From assembly GCA_001931875.2 (NCBI GenBank), contig MSJH02000544.1, positions 310,001-374,000 of the forward strand: a stretch of 64,000 bases of DNA, written 5' to 3'. Shown here in pieces: positions 54,628-64,000 of this stretch. The notes beneath the pieces were generated by a model. The model searched no databases, was not told the DNA's origin, and worked only from the letters and a program-made list of their open reading frames with translations. The stretch's first letter is position 1; each line of letters begins with the position of its first letter. Source of the stretch: Byssochlamys sp. IMV 00236. Taxonomy: Eukaryota; Ascomycota; Eurotiomycetes; Eurotiales; Thermoascaceae. A program made the position numbers and the translations under genes.

Positions 54628-57225
54628 ATGGCAATCAGTCGGATAAGGGGCGCCTTTACGGTGCCCAGAAAGGGAGAGACGTTCGAACTGAGATCTGGCC
54701 TAGTGTATGGGAACTACACAACTCGAACACTGTGCGGAACAATGCTGACAGATGCCACAGATCCCAGTATGCATACGAACGGTACGGATGATTGTCATGC
54801 GATCCATGTGCGGCGTCATACAGAGCGGGAAGTGCTGACCTCTGGTGTAGGAAAGAGGCCATCCAGAAGACCATCATGGCCATGACTCTGGGCAAGGATG
54901 TGTCTGCCTTGTTCCCTGACGTTCTAAAGAACATTGCGACGAACGATCTCGATCAGAAAAAGCTCGTGTATCTGTATTTGATGTGCGTCATCTACACAAG
55001 GCTCGACAACCCCCTTCTGAGGCTCCCGAGTTGACAGCTGGCAGGAATTACGCCAAATCCCACCCTGATCTTTGCATTCTCGCTGTGAACACTTTCGTCC
55101 AAGATTCGGAAGACCCAAATCCTCTCATTCGAGCGCTTGCTATACGAACGATGGGCTGTATCCGGGTAGATAAGATGGTGGATTACATGGAAGAACCGCT
55201 GAGGAAGACGTTACGTGACGAGTCACCGTACGTCCGAAAGACGGCCGCGATCTGCGTGGCTAAACTGTTCGACCTCAACCCTGCTATGTGTCTTGAAAAC
55301 GGTTTCTTGGAGATGTTGCAAGAAATGATCGGAGACCCCAACCCGATGGTCGTGGCCAACTCGGTGACTGCTCTTGCTGAGATCAATGACACTGCTCCAG
55401 AAACCAAGGCGCTGCAGATCACTCCGAATACGTTACGGAAGATGCTGATGGCTCTGAACGAATGTACGGAATGGGGAAGAGTTACGATACTGACGTCGCT
55501 TGCCGACTATAGAACGGCGGATGTGAAGGAGTCCGAACACATCTGCGAGCGAGTAGCTCCCCAGTTTCAACATGTGAACGCAAGTGTTGTCCTGGCAGCT
55601 GTCAAGGTCGTCTTCATGCATATGAAGAACATCAATTCCGAGCTAGCCAAGTCATACTTTAAGAAGATGGCCCCTCCACTAGGTACGCCCGTTCCGTCTG
55701 ATACGTAACCGCCAATGCTGATAATTACCAGTCACCCTTGTCTCTTCTGCTCCGGAAGTCCAGTATGTTGCGTTGAGAAACATCGATCTACTCCTTCAGA
55801 AGCAGCCCGATATCCTGAACAAGGAACTGCGCGTCTTTTTCTGCAAATATAATGACCCTCCCTATGTCAAATTCCAGAAGCTCGAAATCATGGTCCGGAT
55901 AGCCAACGAGAAGAATGTAGATCAGCTGCTGGCAGAATTGAAGGAATATGCCCTGGAAGTGGATATGGACTTTGTCCGTCGGGCAGTCAAAGCTATCGGC
56001 CAAACCGCGATCAAGATCGAGACTGCCGCCGAAAAATGTGTGAACACACTGCTGGACCTCATTAATACCAAGGTGAACTACGTGGTACAGGAAGCTATTG
56101 TCGTTATCAAAGATATCTTCCGAAAATACCCCGGTTACGAGGGCATTATTCCTACTCTATGCAAGTGCATCGATGAGCTGGATGAGCCCAATGCCCGGGG
56201 CTCTCTCATTTGGATCGTTGGAGAGTATGCGGAGAAGATTAGCAATGCCGGCGACATCCTAGCAGGATTCGTGGACGGCTTCAACGAAGAGTTCACTCAG
56301 GTATGTCCACCCCGCTCCTTATAGAACACAGTACATGCTAACTTTCCAAACAGACGCAGCTACAGATCCTAACTGCAGTTGTGAAGCTCTTCCTGAAGCG
56401 ACCTGACAAGGCGCAGGGTCTGGTCCAGAAGGTGCTCCAGGCCGCTACTGCGGAGAACGACAACCCGGACATTCGTGACCGAGCCTATGTCTACTGGCGT
56501 CTACTTTCTAACACCAGCGATCCCAATGCCGCAAAGAACGTTGTCCTTTCCGAGAAGCCTCCAATCGTCACTACAATCCAGTCTCTACCTCCTACTTTGC
56601 TCGATCAGCTGCTTAATGAACTCTCGACTCTTGCATCCGTCTATCACAAGCCCCCAGAGCAGTTCATTGGCCAAGGTCGCTTTGGTGCCGACGCCGTTAT
56701 GCGGGCTGCCATCGAGTATGTTTTTTCTTTGACCTTCTGGTTATCGCTTGCTAACCTTGCCATAGGGAACAACTCCAGAACGCCCGCGAGAACCCTCTGG
56801 CAGCAGCTGCCGCTGCCGCTGCCGTCAGTGGTACGGCTGCCCCCCAGGCACAGAACAACGTCGAGAACCTGTTGGATATCGACTTCGACGGCACCGCACC
56901 GGCTTCTGCACAGAAGGAGCCCACGGCCGGCATGTCCGGTCTGGAAGGTCTTGCTGGCACGCCTGTGCGCGTCGAGTCGCCTGCCATCGGTGCACCTTCG
57001 TCAAGCAACAACCTCGACGACCTGCTGGGCGTATTCGGCAGCGGTAGCGATACTGCACCCGCCGCGAACACCGGCTTTGGCGGCGCCAACGGCGGTGCGA
57101 GCATGGACCTGATGAACGGATTCGCAGGCTTGGACCTCTCAGGAAACTCAAACCCGACATCCCCGCCTCCCACATCGGGTACCCAGCCCAAGAAGACCAA
57201 CGAGGATATCATGTCCCTATTCTAA
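54628..57225 (+). CDS. AP-1 complex subunit beta (beta-adaptin)
   Basis: Seven exons (54628-54704, 54761-54781, 54851-54982, 55045-55682, 55732-56300, 56354-56715, 56766-57225) give 752 aa. The start [26 protein letters not shown] and then [25 protein letters not shown] match the strongly conserved beta-adaptin N-terminus. The second exon is only 21 nt and supplies SQYAYE. The HEAT-repeat trunk runs to about residue 590 ([37 protein letters not shown]). The disordered hinge has LLDIDFDG and DDLLGVFG clathrin-box-like motifs and ends DIMSLF. The length and missing ear domain fit fungal AP-1 beta. It works at the trans-Golgi network and endosomes. The model is very firm. Confidence 0.94.
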
Positions 57226-57862
57226 GCCTGTTGTCCAACCCACGTAAGGGAAAGATAATAAATTTGGCACGCGAGGTTGTAGAAGTCGTCAGCTGGAGAG
57301 AGGGGGAGAGGGAGAGAGATGCAGAGCAAGAGCAGAGTACGAAGAAAGTTGCGGGCGTCAACTTTCTTCAACCTTAGTTGCTCCAGTTAAATCATTAACT
57401 CTTATTTCAGACATCAGAGTCGACCCTGTGCATATTGATATAAACATCTTTGATTTCAAGTCCTTTTTGAGTGTGTGTTGTTAATTGGAAGAAAAGAGCT
57501 AAATTATTAGATGGTTTTCTTTTCTTCTTTAAAAAAAAAGTAGAATGCAGGATATAATGATACAATCGATATTATAAAAACCCATATTCGTATTGTTGCT
57601 TCAGTACATAAATACATGTTATGGAAGGAAAGCATTCCTACGTATGCAGGAGATGAGATAATCCCATACTTTAAAACCACGCGCGCAGCGCCGCAAGCCA
57701 TATTCTGCGTTTTCCTAATATCCAAAACCCACCCGACCAGTTCCTAGGAGCTTATTTTTAAGTCCAGGAATTGTGACTTAAATTGAAAGAGAGTGAAGAT
57801 GAAATTATGTCCTTGAATGTTATGCTAAGAGAAAAAAAAAGAAGGACGTCGTTTTCTCCGTA
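57226..57862. other. Convergent 3' flanks, no gene seen
   Basis: 637 bp with a GGGAGA-rich stretch near 57297-57325 and A/T homopolymers near 57500-57540. Between converging AP-1 beta and tubulin cofactor C genes. Confidence 0.5.
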
Positions 57863-59334
57863 TTACTCGTTTAGTACTTTTGTGGCTCGCAAAATGTCTT
57901 CGAGAGACCAGCACGGTCCGCCGGGGACCATCTCCGCCCACACTTCCTCAGGTACGGCGTCGTTGGGGTCCAGAAGGCTCCAGTTAGGACTGGGCTCTAG
58001 CTTTATCCATTTAAAATCCTCGACTTCGTTCCAATTGTCGGTAGCTTCGGGCTGGTTCTGGTCCAAGGCCTAGAGAGTTTACAGTTGTTAATGTCGAGCT
58101 TCAATTACGCAAGGTGTGATTGGTAGAGGNNNNNNNNNNNNNNNNNNNNGGGGGGGTTTATGTCATGCACAGCAGTTAACAATACTCACATATACCTTTG
58201 GTATCCTTGCAAACCGGATATTTTTGCAATCCTCGATGATCGGATTACTGCTGCAGCTGAGATAGACGTCGACGTCTTTGCATTCATGCATGCGGAACTG
58301 GTGGCAGGAAACGAGGATAACACTGTGTTCGACTCCCGTGATATGTGCTGGACCGTTGACCTGGCCGCAGATCAGAAGACTTTCCTGGACATCCTTCACC
58401 GTTAAGCTGGCGTATGGCTTCCCATTGGCGGTTGGGATTGACATATCTACAACACAATGTCGCAAGGATGTAATAGATGCGGGAACTGTTGCACTTGAGG
58501 CCGACGCTGGAAGCATGATATGGAGACCATAGTGATTGTCAACAGTGACTGAAGAGGCAGCTGAGAAAGTTGGCCTTCGTATTGAGGAACATTTGGGATC
58601 GATATTGGTGATTCCTTCCTTGTCCCCCCCCTCAAAGACAGGAGATGAAACTGGTACTATTTCAGGTCTCATCTGCTGCTGCGCAGGCTCGTACAAAGGT
58701 GTGGATGGATAATTGGGGGTCGTGGTCGCCGACGAGTCCGGTGATGACCGTCCAGGAGAGCTGTAACCAGGAATATGACGGCGACCCTGGGCAGCAATTT
58801 GCGCAGCATCAACTAAAGAAACAGCAGAAGGGTTCTTCTTCGTTTTGAACGAGAACTTTTGTCGTGGTGCGACAGAGGCTTTCGTTTCCGTGAGTTTGTC
58901 ACGCAGTGCTTTGATGGCCTGGTTATTCTGTCAACGCATTCATCCACATGGACTTCGAAACATTACACCCACTTCTGCATATATCCGCTGGTCGTACGTG
59001 GGTATGTAACTGGACGCATCCTTGACCTCATTTGACAATCGCGCAATGCCTGCCAGACAGTGATCGGCCGCATCGGAGCGTTCCCCGGCCACAAGGGACG
59101 TATCCGCGAGACGGTCCATCTGTTCTTGGAGAGCTAATGATTGAGAAGAAGCCTGGTCAGTTCTGCACCTAATCCACATAGATAGAGCGAGTCCTCCGCA
59201 GTATGGGATTGAGTACCTATAATCTCATGTTGAAAATAGCGGAAGAAGCGTTCCTTCAGAGAAATGTCTGACTTGGAAAGTGTTTGATTCTCAGCCTGTG
59301 AAGGCCGGCGCTGTTCCGGTATCTCTTGGGACAT
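57863..59334 (-). CDS. Tubulin-binding cofactor C
   Basis: Exons 59334-59217, 59133-58973, 58918-58190 and 58069-57863 give 404 aa. The N-terminal spectrin-like helices (about 25-110) bind tubulin: LKERFFRYFQHEI, LQEQMDRLADTS and QRIYAEAIKALRDKL. After a Ser/Pro linker the C-CAP/TBCC domain shows TVKDVQESLLICGQVNGPAHITGVEHS and VSCHQFRMHECKDVDVYL. The catalytic Arg expected in the QxRxH motif is visible as HQFRMHE. The C-terminus ends with a Trp-rich extension (EDFKWIKLEPSPNW). Cofactor C drives GTP hydrolysis in the tubulin folding supercomplex. The third intron contains a 20-N assembly gap, so its length is unknown, but coding sequence is unaffected. Confidence 0.93.
58130..58149. other. 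Assembly gap (20 N)
   Basis: Twenty undetermined bases lie inside the third intron of the cofactor C gene, next to a G homopolymer. This suggests a sequencing stall at a G run. Confidence 0.95.
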
Positions 59335-59862
59335 ATTGGCTGAAATTCGTGAGCAGCGATAGGTAGAAGGTGGCCTGCAGAAGAACGTTCGTCCACCTGG
59401 AGGGGAAAAGGGTAGGAAGCTTTGACGATATGCGAAAGAGGGTAGGTATTGATGACGTCTATCCAAACAGAAGAGATGCTGGGATGCGCGGTCCGCACTG
59501 CAAAAGTAGATCTGACGCAAATCCTGGTCAGAGTAACGGCATTTTCCTTGGATTGATTATCAGATATAATGTATTGATACTAGTAGACCTCGCCAGTTCG
59601 TCGGAAGATTATCTCGACGTAAGAACGTGCGAAGAGGGGCTTGGTGGGGAGATCGCGGAGTTACTTGATGGATAGCGGTACAGTTGCAATACTTTAAGTT
59701 AACTAAGTAAGCTGTACATCAACGCGACGTGGTTACTTTAACAGAATTCCAATGGCAATCAGGGAAAATGCCTGGATATTTCTGCTATGAACGCCTCCAG
59801 AGCTTCCGTAGCACAAGAGAATCAGCTGATATATCGGCTTGTCTTCTTTCTTGTTTATCGGG

Positions 59863-59933
59863 CACGTGATTGCTTGCCAGTGACGTTGACCCGGCGATTC
59901 GGAGAAACTTGGTCCGACGAAAGCATCACGTGG
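59863..59933. promoter_or_regulatory. Pair of CACGTG sites
   Basis: GCACGTGAT (59862-59870) and ATCACGTGG (59925-59933) are in inverted orientation, like the pair at 45155-45187. They are 530-600 bp upstream of the cofactor C start and 42-112 bp upstream of the possible small open frame. Confidence 0.45.
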
Positions 59934-59974
59934 TCATCGCTCATGCTGCACAGCTAAGTTACACTCAGCCCACG

Positions 59975-60100
59975 ATGAATCAATCTGGGCTGGAACATCT
60001 AGGTAGCATCGTTAAATCTTCACCCTGGTTTCCCTGTTTCATTGGACTGAACGTGATACTCCTGGTGATCCTATTGCTGAGACGGAGAAGGTACATTTAG
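59975..60100 (+). CDS. Possible small membrane protein, 41 aa
   Basis: The open frame begins MNQSGLEHLGSIVKSSPW, continues with a hydrophobic span (FPCFIGLNVILLVILLL) and ends in five basic or aromatic residues. It sits just right of two CACGTG motifs, at a spacing usual for a promoter. A donor-like GTACAT overlaps its end, so it may be a first exon. There is no family evidence and chance is a real alternative. Confidence 0.35.
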   Translation: MNQSGLEHLGSIVKSSPWFPCFIGLNVILLVILLLRRRRYI

Positions 60101-60905
60101 CCCACTAATGCACTCCCACTATTGACTTGGCTCCGGTAATCCCTGCTGCTGCATACAATGAACCACCTGGCCTTCGACAGTCACGGGCCAGGGCTGCGGA
60201 GGATCGCTCGTGTCCGCTTGCCTACAAAGATGAAAACATCATGTGCCTGGGGCCCTGGGCCCTGAACAGCCGGCAGAGGATGCACCTATCTTCGATCTGT
60301 ATGATCGCCTCGGTTAGCAGCATTCGATAATCTTGCTAAGATTCTGTGCCGCCTGACTCCTCAGGGAAATGATGCCAAGCGGCCCCGGGGGAGCCCTGGA
60401 ATCCTAGGAGGGAGTAATGCCGAGTACGGAATGTTCCCAACCTGCGGGATGCTCGTGGGAACGGCATCTACAGAGATCGTGAGGATGCGACATTCACCCT
60501 CCTATCATCGCCCTGGAGCATCGGTTGGTGATATATCAGACCAAGCTTTCAACTTTCAGCCAGAAGCCGTTTAGTGGGGCCTTGTTGCCACTGCGATGGC
60601 TTGTTAAGTTGATTTAGAGTGTGAGCTAAATAGCCTGCAGCCGCGACCCTGCCAGGTAAACAATGGCGGAGCAACCGTAAGCAAGAGCACGATAAACGAT
60701 GAAGATCCCAGTTGGATTTCACCATGCAGCTCGCCAATCTTCCCCTCCTGAGGGCCCCTCATAAGGACCGGGGTGCTTACACCGTCTATCCCTTTCTTGT
60801 CCACGGCTCTACCTCTGCTGCGTATGATATAGTGGAAGGGGTGCGCGCTGCAGCAGACTTAAAATCAGCAGTCATTCTCTAGTCGACCAAGGATCAGTTA
60901 CACGG

Positions 60906-62746
60906 ATGTTATTTTCAGCCTTTATTTTAAGGGTTATATCCCTTTTCCTATCATTGTCCACTGCTCCCGCAAATCCCCTGAAATATGAACTCGTAGAGCG
61001 TCATTCTGAGGTGCCTTATGGTTGGGTTCGGGGAACAGCTCCAGCTGCATCGAAGCTGCTCTGTCTTCGGCTTGCGGTTCGCCAGGACAGGGCCGCTGAG
61101 TTCGAAAAGCTGGTAATTGACCTTTCGACGCCCGGACACGAAAAGTATGGGAAGCACCTGAAACAGAAAGAAATAAAAGACTTCCTTCGCCCAGCTTCAA
61201 AGGTATCTCAGGCCATCCTTGCATGGCTGGAGTCAGAAGGAGTACCGGACGATTCCATTGAAGATGACGGTGATTGGATCAAGATTGTTGTTCCCGTACA
61301 CCAAGCGGAACGAATGCTGAGTACCCGGTTTCACCACTTTCACCACATCGACAGCAGGGTCACAAGAATCAGGACGCTCGAGTATTCACTGCCCCGCGCA
61401 ATTCGGCCATATATTCAGTTGATCCAGCCAACAACTCGTTTTGGCGAACCTAAGGCTCACAAAAGCTTCCTGATCGACCACGGCATTACCATCAGTGACA
61501 ACGAGAAGAATATTGACTGCGGTTCAACTGTTACCCCAAGTTGCTTGCGACAATTGTACAAGCTAGACGATTTTGTGGCGAAACCCCATCCACGCAACAA
61601 GCTTGGGATCTCCGGATATCTGGGTCAATATGCTCGATACAGCGACTTCTATGCGTTTCTGAAGAAGTACGCGCCTAACGAACAGGATGCCAATTTCACA
61701 GTGGCATCGATCAACGGTGGTCTTAATCTCCAAAACTCATCCGATAGTGCCACTGAAGCCGCTTTGGATGTCCAGTACGGCTATTCGCTCTCCTACGGAG
61801 TAGGCGGCACTTTTTACACCACTGGAGGTCGTGCGCCTCTTGTCCCTGATGCCGATGAGCCTGATGCGAACGACTCCGACAACGAGCCGTACTTGGACCA
61901 GCTTCATTATCTCTTGAAATTGCCAGACGACCAGCTGCCATCGGTCTTGTCAACTTCCTATGGTGAAGATGAACAAAGCGTGCCAGTATCCTATTCCAAT
62001 GCTACCTGCAATTTGTTCGCCCAGCTAGGCGCTCGTGGTGTATCTGTCATATTCAGCAGCGGAGATAGCGGTGTTGGAGGGTCTTGTTTGAGCAACGATG
62101 GCAAGAATACCACCAAATTCCTTCCGATATTCCCTGCTTCCTGTCCGTTCGTCACCTCCGTGGGTGGCACAACAGGGATCAGTCCCGAGAAAGCAATTTC
62201 CTTTTCGGCAGGAGGGTTCTCTGAGCGGTTCGCCCGTCCGTCGTATCAAGAGGCTGCGGTTTCTAGCTACCTCTCTCTCCTAGGCAACCGATGGGAAGGG
62301 CTATACAATCCGAAGGGACGGGGCTTCCCTGACGTTTCTGCTCAGGCGAACAATTTCGCGATTGTTGAGCATGGATCCATCAGTTTGGTGGGAGGAACGA
62401 GGTTTGTGATCAGCTTACCCACACAGCAAGCTCATATTAACACACCGTTAGTGCCGCTGCTCCAACCTTTGCGGCTATCGTTGCAGACTTGAATTCCGTT
62501 CGCCTTGCTGCAAATAAGTCGGCCCTGGGTTTCTTGAACCCTTGGATTTACAGCCTCAACCAGACCGGTTTCACAGACATTGTCCAAGGCGGTTCCAATG
62601 GATGTTTTGGCGGCGAGACTTGGTTGGGCAAGTCGACACCTTACGTGCCATATGCCAGTTGGAATGCCACGCCAGGATGGGACCCGGTAACAGGACTAGG
62701 AACACCACTGTTCTCAACTCTCTCTGAGCTTGCGCTATCGGCGTGA
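60906..62746 (+). CDS. Secreted sedolisin (peptidase family S53, tripeptidyl-peptidase type)
   Basis: Two exons (60906-62401, 62452-62746) give 596 aa. The intron splits the Ser codon of the active site: GGAACGAG joins T to give GGTSAAAP. A signal peptide (about 1-22) precedes the pro-domain (about 23-200). The catalytic Glu284 and Asp288 lie in [12 protein letters not shown], the oxyanion Asp387 in SSGDSGVG, and Ser499 in GGTSAAAP. The C-terminal Ca2+ site is in FTDIVQGG and [12 protein letters not shown]. Several N-glycosylation sites are present. Such enzymes digest proteins at acid pH outside the cell by removing tripeptides. The order and spacing of catalytic residues are complete, so activity is expected. 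The intron is short (50 nt) and its donor (GAG/GTTTGT) is weak but fits the frame exactly. Confidence 0.93.
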
Positions 62747-64000
62747 TCGAGTATCTTTTAGAAGTATTGTTGCTTCACGTTTATGTAGTTCTTCATGTTA
62801 ATCCTATGCCGCTCCTATATCCCGGTTCGTTATGTCTCTTGATTGGCGCAAATGTATGCGTGGTAGTATAACGACCCTATGCAGACATGAGCCTTCACCG
62901 TGAGTCTGCGGTCATCATCAGAGAAAATAAGCATTCTCAGCATCCCTCACGGCTACCAGTGCAGGATTAACAAGGCACACTCACAATCGCACCCAAAGGA
63001 GAACGTTGCACGCTACAGACTGCGGAACAGCCTGGAGAAGTCATTGGACGTTCATTACAATAATTAGTTCGGGTGTGAAATTCTCCTCCCTGTTGAGTTG
63101 TCTAACGTTAAGGCCTAACAAGGTTACCCCGCCAAGAGTCGATGTAAATTGATTATATAGCGGGCGATGGACTAGTTAGTTATTTACATATATTTATAAA
63201 CTGCAGCGAGGCAAACGAGCAGAGCTGTTCCGCAGCTGGCCACTGGTAGGATAAGGGGTAAACTGGACCCAAAATAGTGTAGCTAGAACCTCCGGCGTGG
63301 CCCCTAGGGGCCGTATTCATCGGACGACTAACTAGTGAACGGACAATTTTCATTTTTATTTTTATTATCCTCACATGTCACACGAATATATGACCTTGTA
63401 GTTCGGAATATTACCATCATCACAATAATGCGCACGATTTCGGCCCGCCTCCCATGCAAACAGCGTCGAAAACGCCGCGACTTGAGGCGATGAAGGTCCC
63501 TTCTCAGAGCTTCAAGTATGTTGCGCGGCAAGGGATATGCCCGCCTCTCTGTCGAACGCCTCGATTATATCCAGCAACGCCTTTACGGGTTTCGGATACA
63601 ATTTTTCTCGAAAAGAAATGAAACAAATAGAGGGCCCCGATTTATTCTTCGCATGTGAAAATAAGTGTTCCGTGGTTAGGACCACAAAAGGCCATGAATG
63701 ATGCCAAAGCCAGGTTATGTATGACGTCTACAGGACTACGTTCTTGGCAGTCAAGCCACGAGCGATCCAGATTCCCGGGAATGATCGTTTATTACTTATT
63801 ACTACCTATTTAGTATTCAGGTGCCGAGGCCTGTAATGTTAACTTTTACGGGGGCCTGCACGATCAACGGACCTTACATCCTCGTGTCGGTATCGCCCCG
63901 ATTCCAGTACTTAAGTCAAATTACCCTTGCTCGCAGCGCTGGAGGCCAAACAGCGTCTTCTAATGAACCCCGAGATATGGGGGAGTTATCCGTTCCACTT
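62747..64000. other. No gene seen (right end)
   Basis: The 3' flank of the sedolisin gene and 1.2 kb with no recognisable exon. Short minus-strand frames at 63180-63531 have no motif. A gene could continue beyond the window. Confidence 0.45.

Larger units (their letters stand above)
59335..60905. other. Intergenic with CACGTG sites and a possible 41-aa frame
   Basis: 1.6 kb between cofactor C (minus) and the sedolisin gene (plus). CACGTG sites at 59863-59933 lie just upstream of a 41-aa plus-strand open frame at 59975-60100 that encodes one hydrophobic segment (separate entry). The remaining sequence showed no exon. Confidence 0.45.

Noticed and set aside
54302..54646. 114-codon frame across the AP-1 beta start
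   Set aside because: Lies in the 5' leader and overlaps the true start in another frame.
1..64000. Secondary-metabolite cluster, CRISPR, phage or bacterial transfer island
   Set aside because: No PKS, NRPS, terpene synthase or DMATS genes; the sequence has fungal introns throughout and no prokaryotic features.

Overview
The window is nuclear DNA of a filamentous ascomycete, most likely Aspergillus or a close relative in the Eurotiomycetes. Genes are spaced, lie on both strands and carry short introns (about 50-90 nt) with GTANGT-type donors and CTAAC/CTGAC branch points. One 5S rRNA gene sits alone among protein genes, as is usual in these fungi. The gene content (a late-sexual-development LsdA-type protein, a feruloyl esterase C type enzyme, a sedolisin, a GPI-type Thr/Pro wall protein) fits Aspergillus. 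There are no operons, and no CRISPR, phage or bacterial features. One 20-base run of N at 58130-58149 marks an assembly gap.

Region by region. 1-13.4 kb is mostly core housekeeping: an intradiol (hydroxyquinol-type) dioxygenase, a mitochondrial p32/Mam33 protein, ribosome-biogenesis factor Tma16, exonuclease 1, the mating and calcium-influx membrane protein Fig1, and the DNA primase small subunit. 13.4-39.5 kb is looser and more accessory. It holds a long gene-free stretch, a repetitive secreted wall protein, an orphan PD-(D/E)XK nuclease-like protein downstream of a 107-bp tandem duplication, two polyol-type SDRs in tandem, a CCCH zinc-finger protein, LsdA, a zinc alcohol dehydrogenase, a degenerate RNase III-domain protein, a feruloyl esterase, an unrecognised 329-aa protein, the 5S rRNA gene and an MFS carrier. 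39.5-46 kb holds a 2H phosphoesterase, a BCS1-like AAA ATPase and two nuclear-looking proteins. 46-60 kb is core again: alpha-COP, Erv1, a HIRIP3-like chaperone, a tiny spliced membrane protein, beta-adaptin of AP-1, and tubulin cofactor C. 60.9-62.7 kb is a secreted sedolisin, followed by a gene-free end.

Functional themes. Vesicle coats (alpha-COP and AP-1 beta), DNA replication and repair (primase and Exo1) and mitochondrial biogenesis (Mam33, Erv1, and a BCS1 relative) are each represented, but this looks like ordinary eukaryotic scatter, not clustering. The SDR pair near 20-22.5 kb is the only plausible local metabolic unit. Gene models were spliced by hand from reading frame, splice consensus and remembered family conservation. 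No alignment or database search was run. The most unusual points are a GC-AG intron just after the start of alpha-COP, a 55-aa gene whose start codon alone fills its first coding exon, two introns of length divisible by three with no in-frame stop, a 2H phosphoesterase beside a BCS1-type AAA protein, an RNase III domain with altered catalytic residues, and near-palindromic CACGTG sites upstream of several genes.
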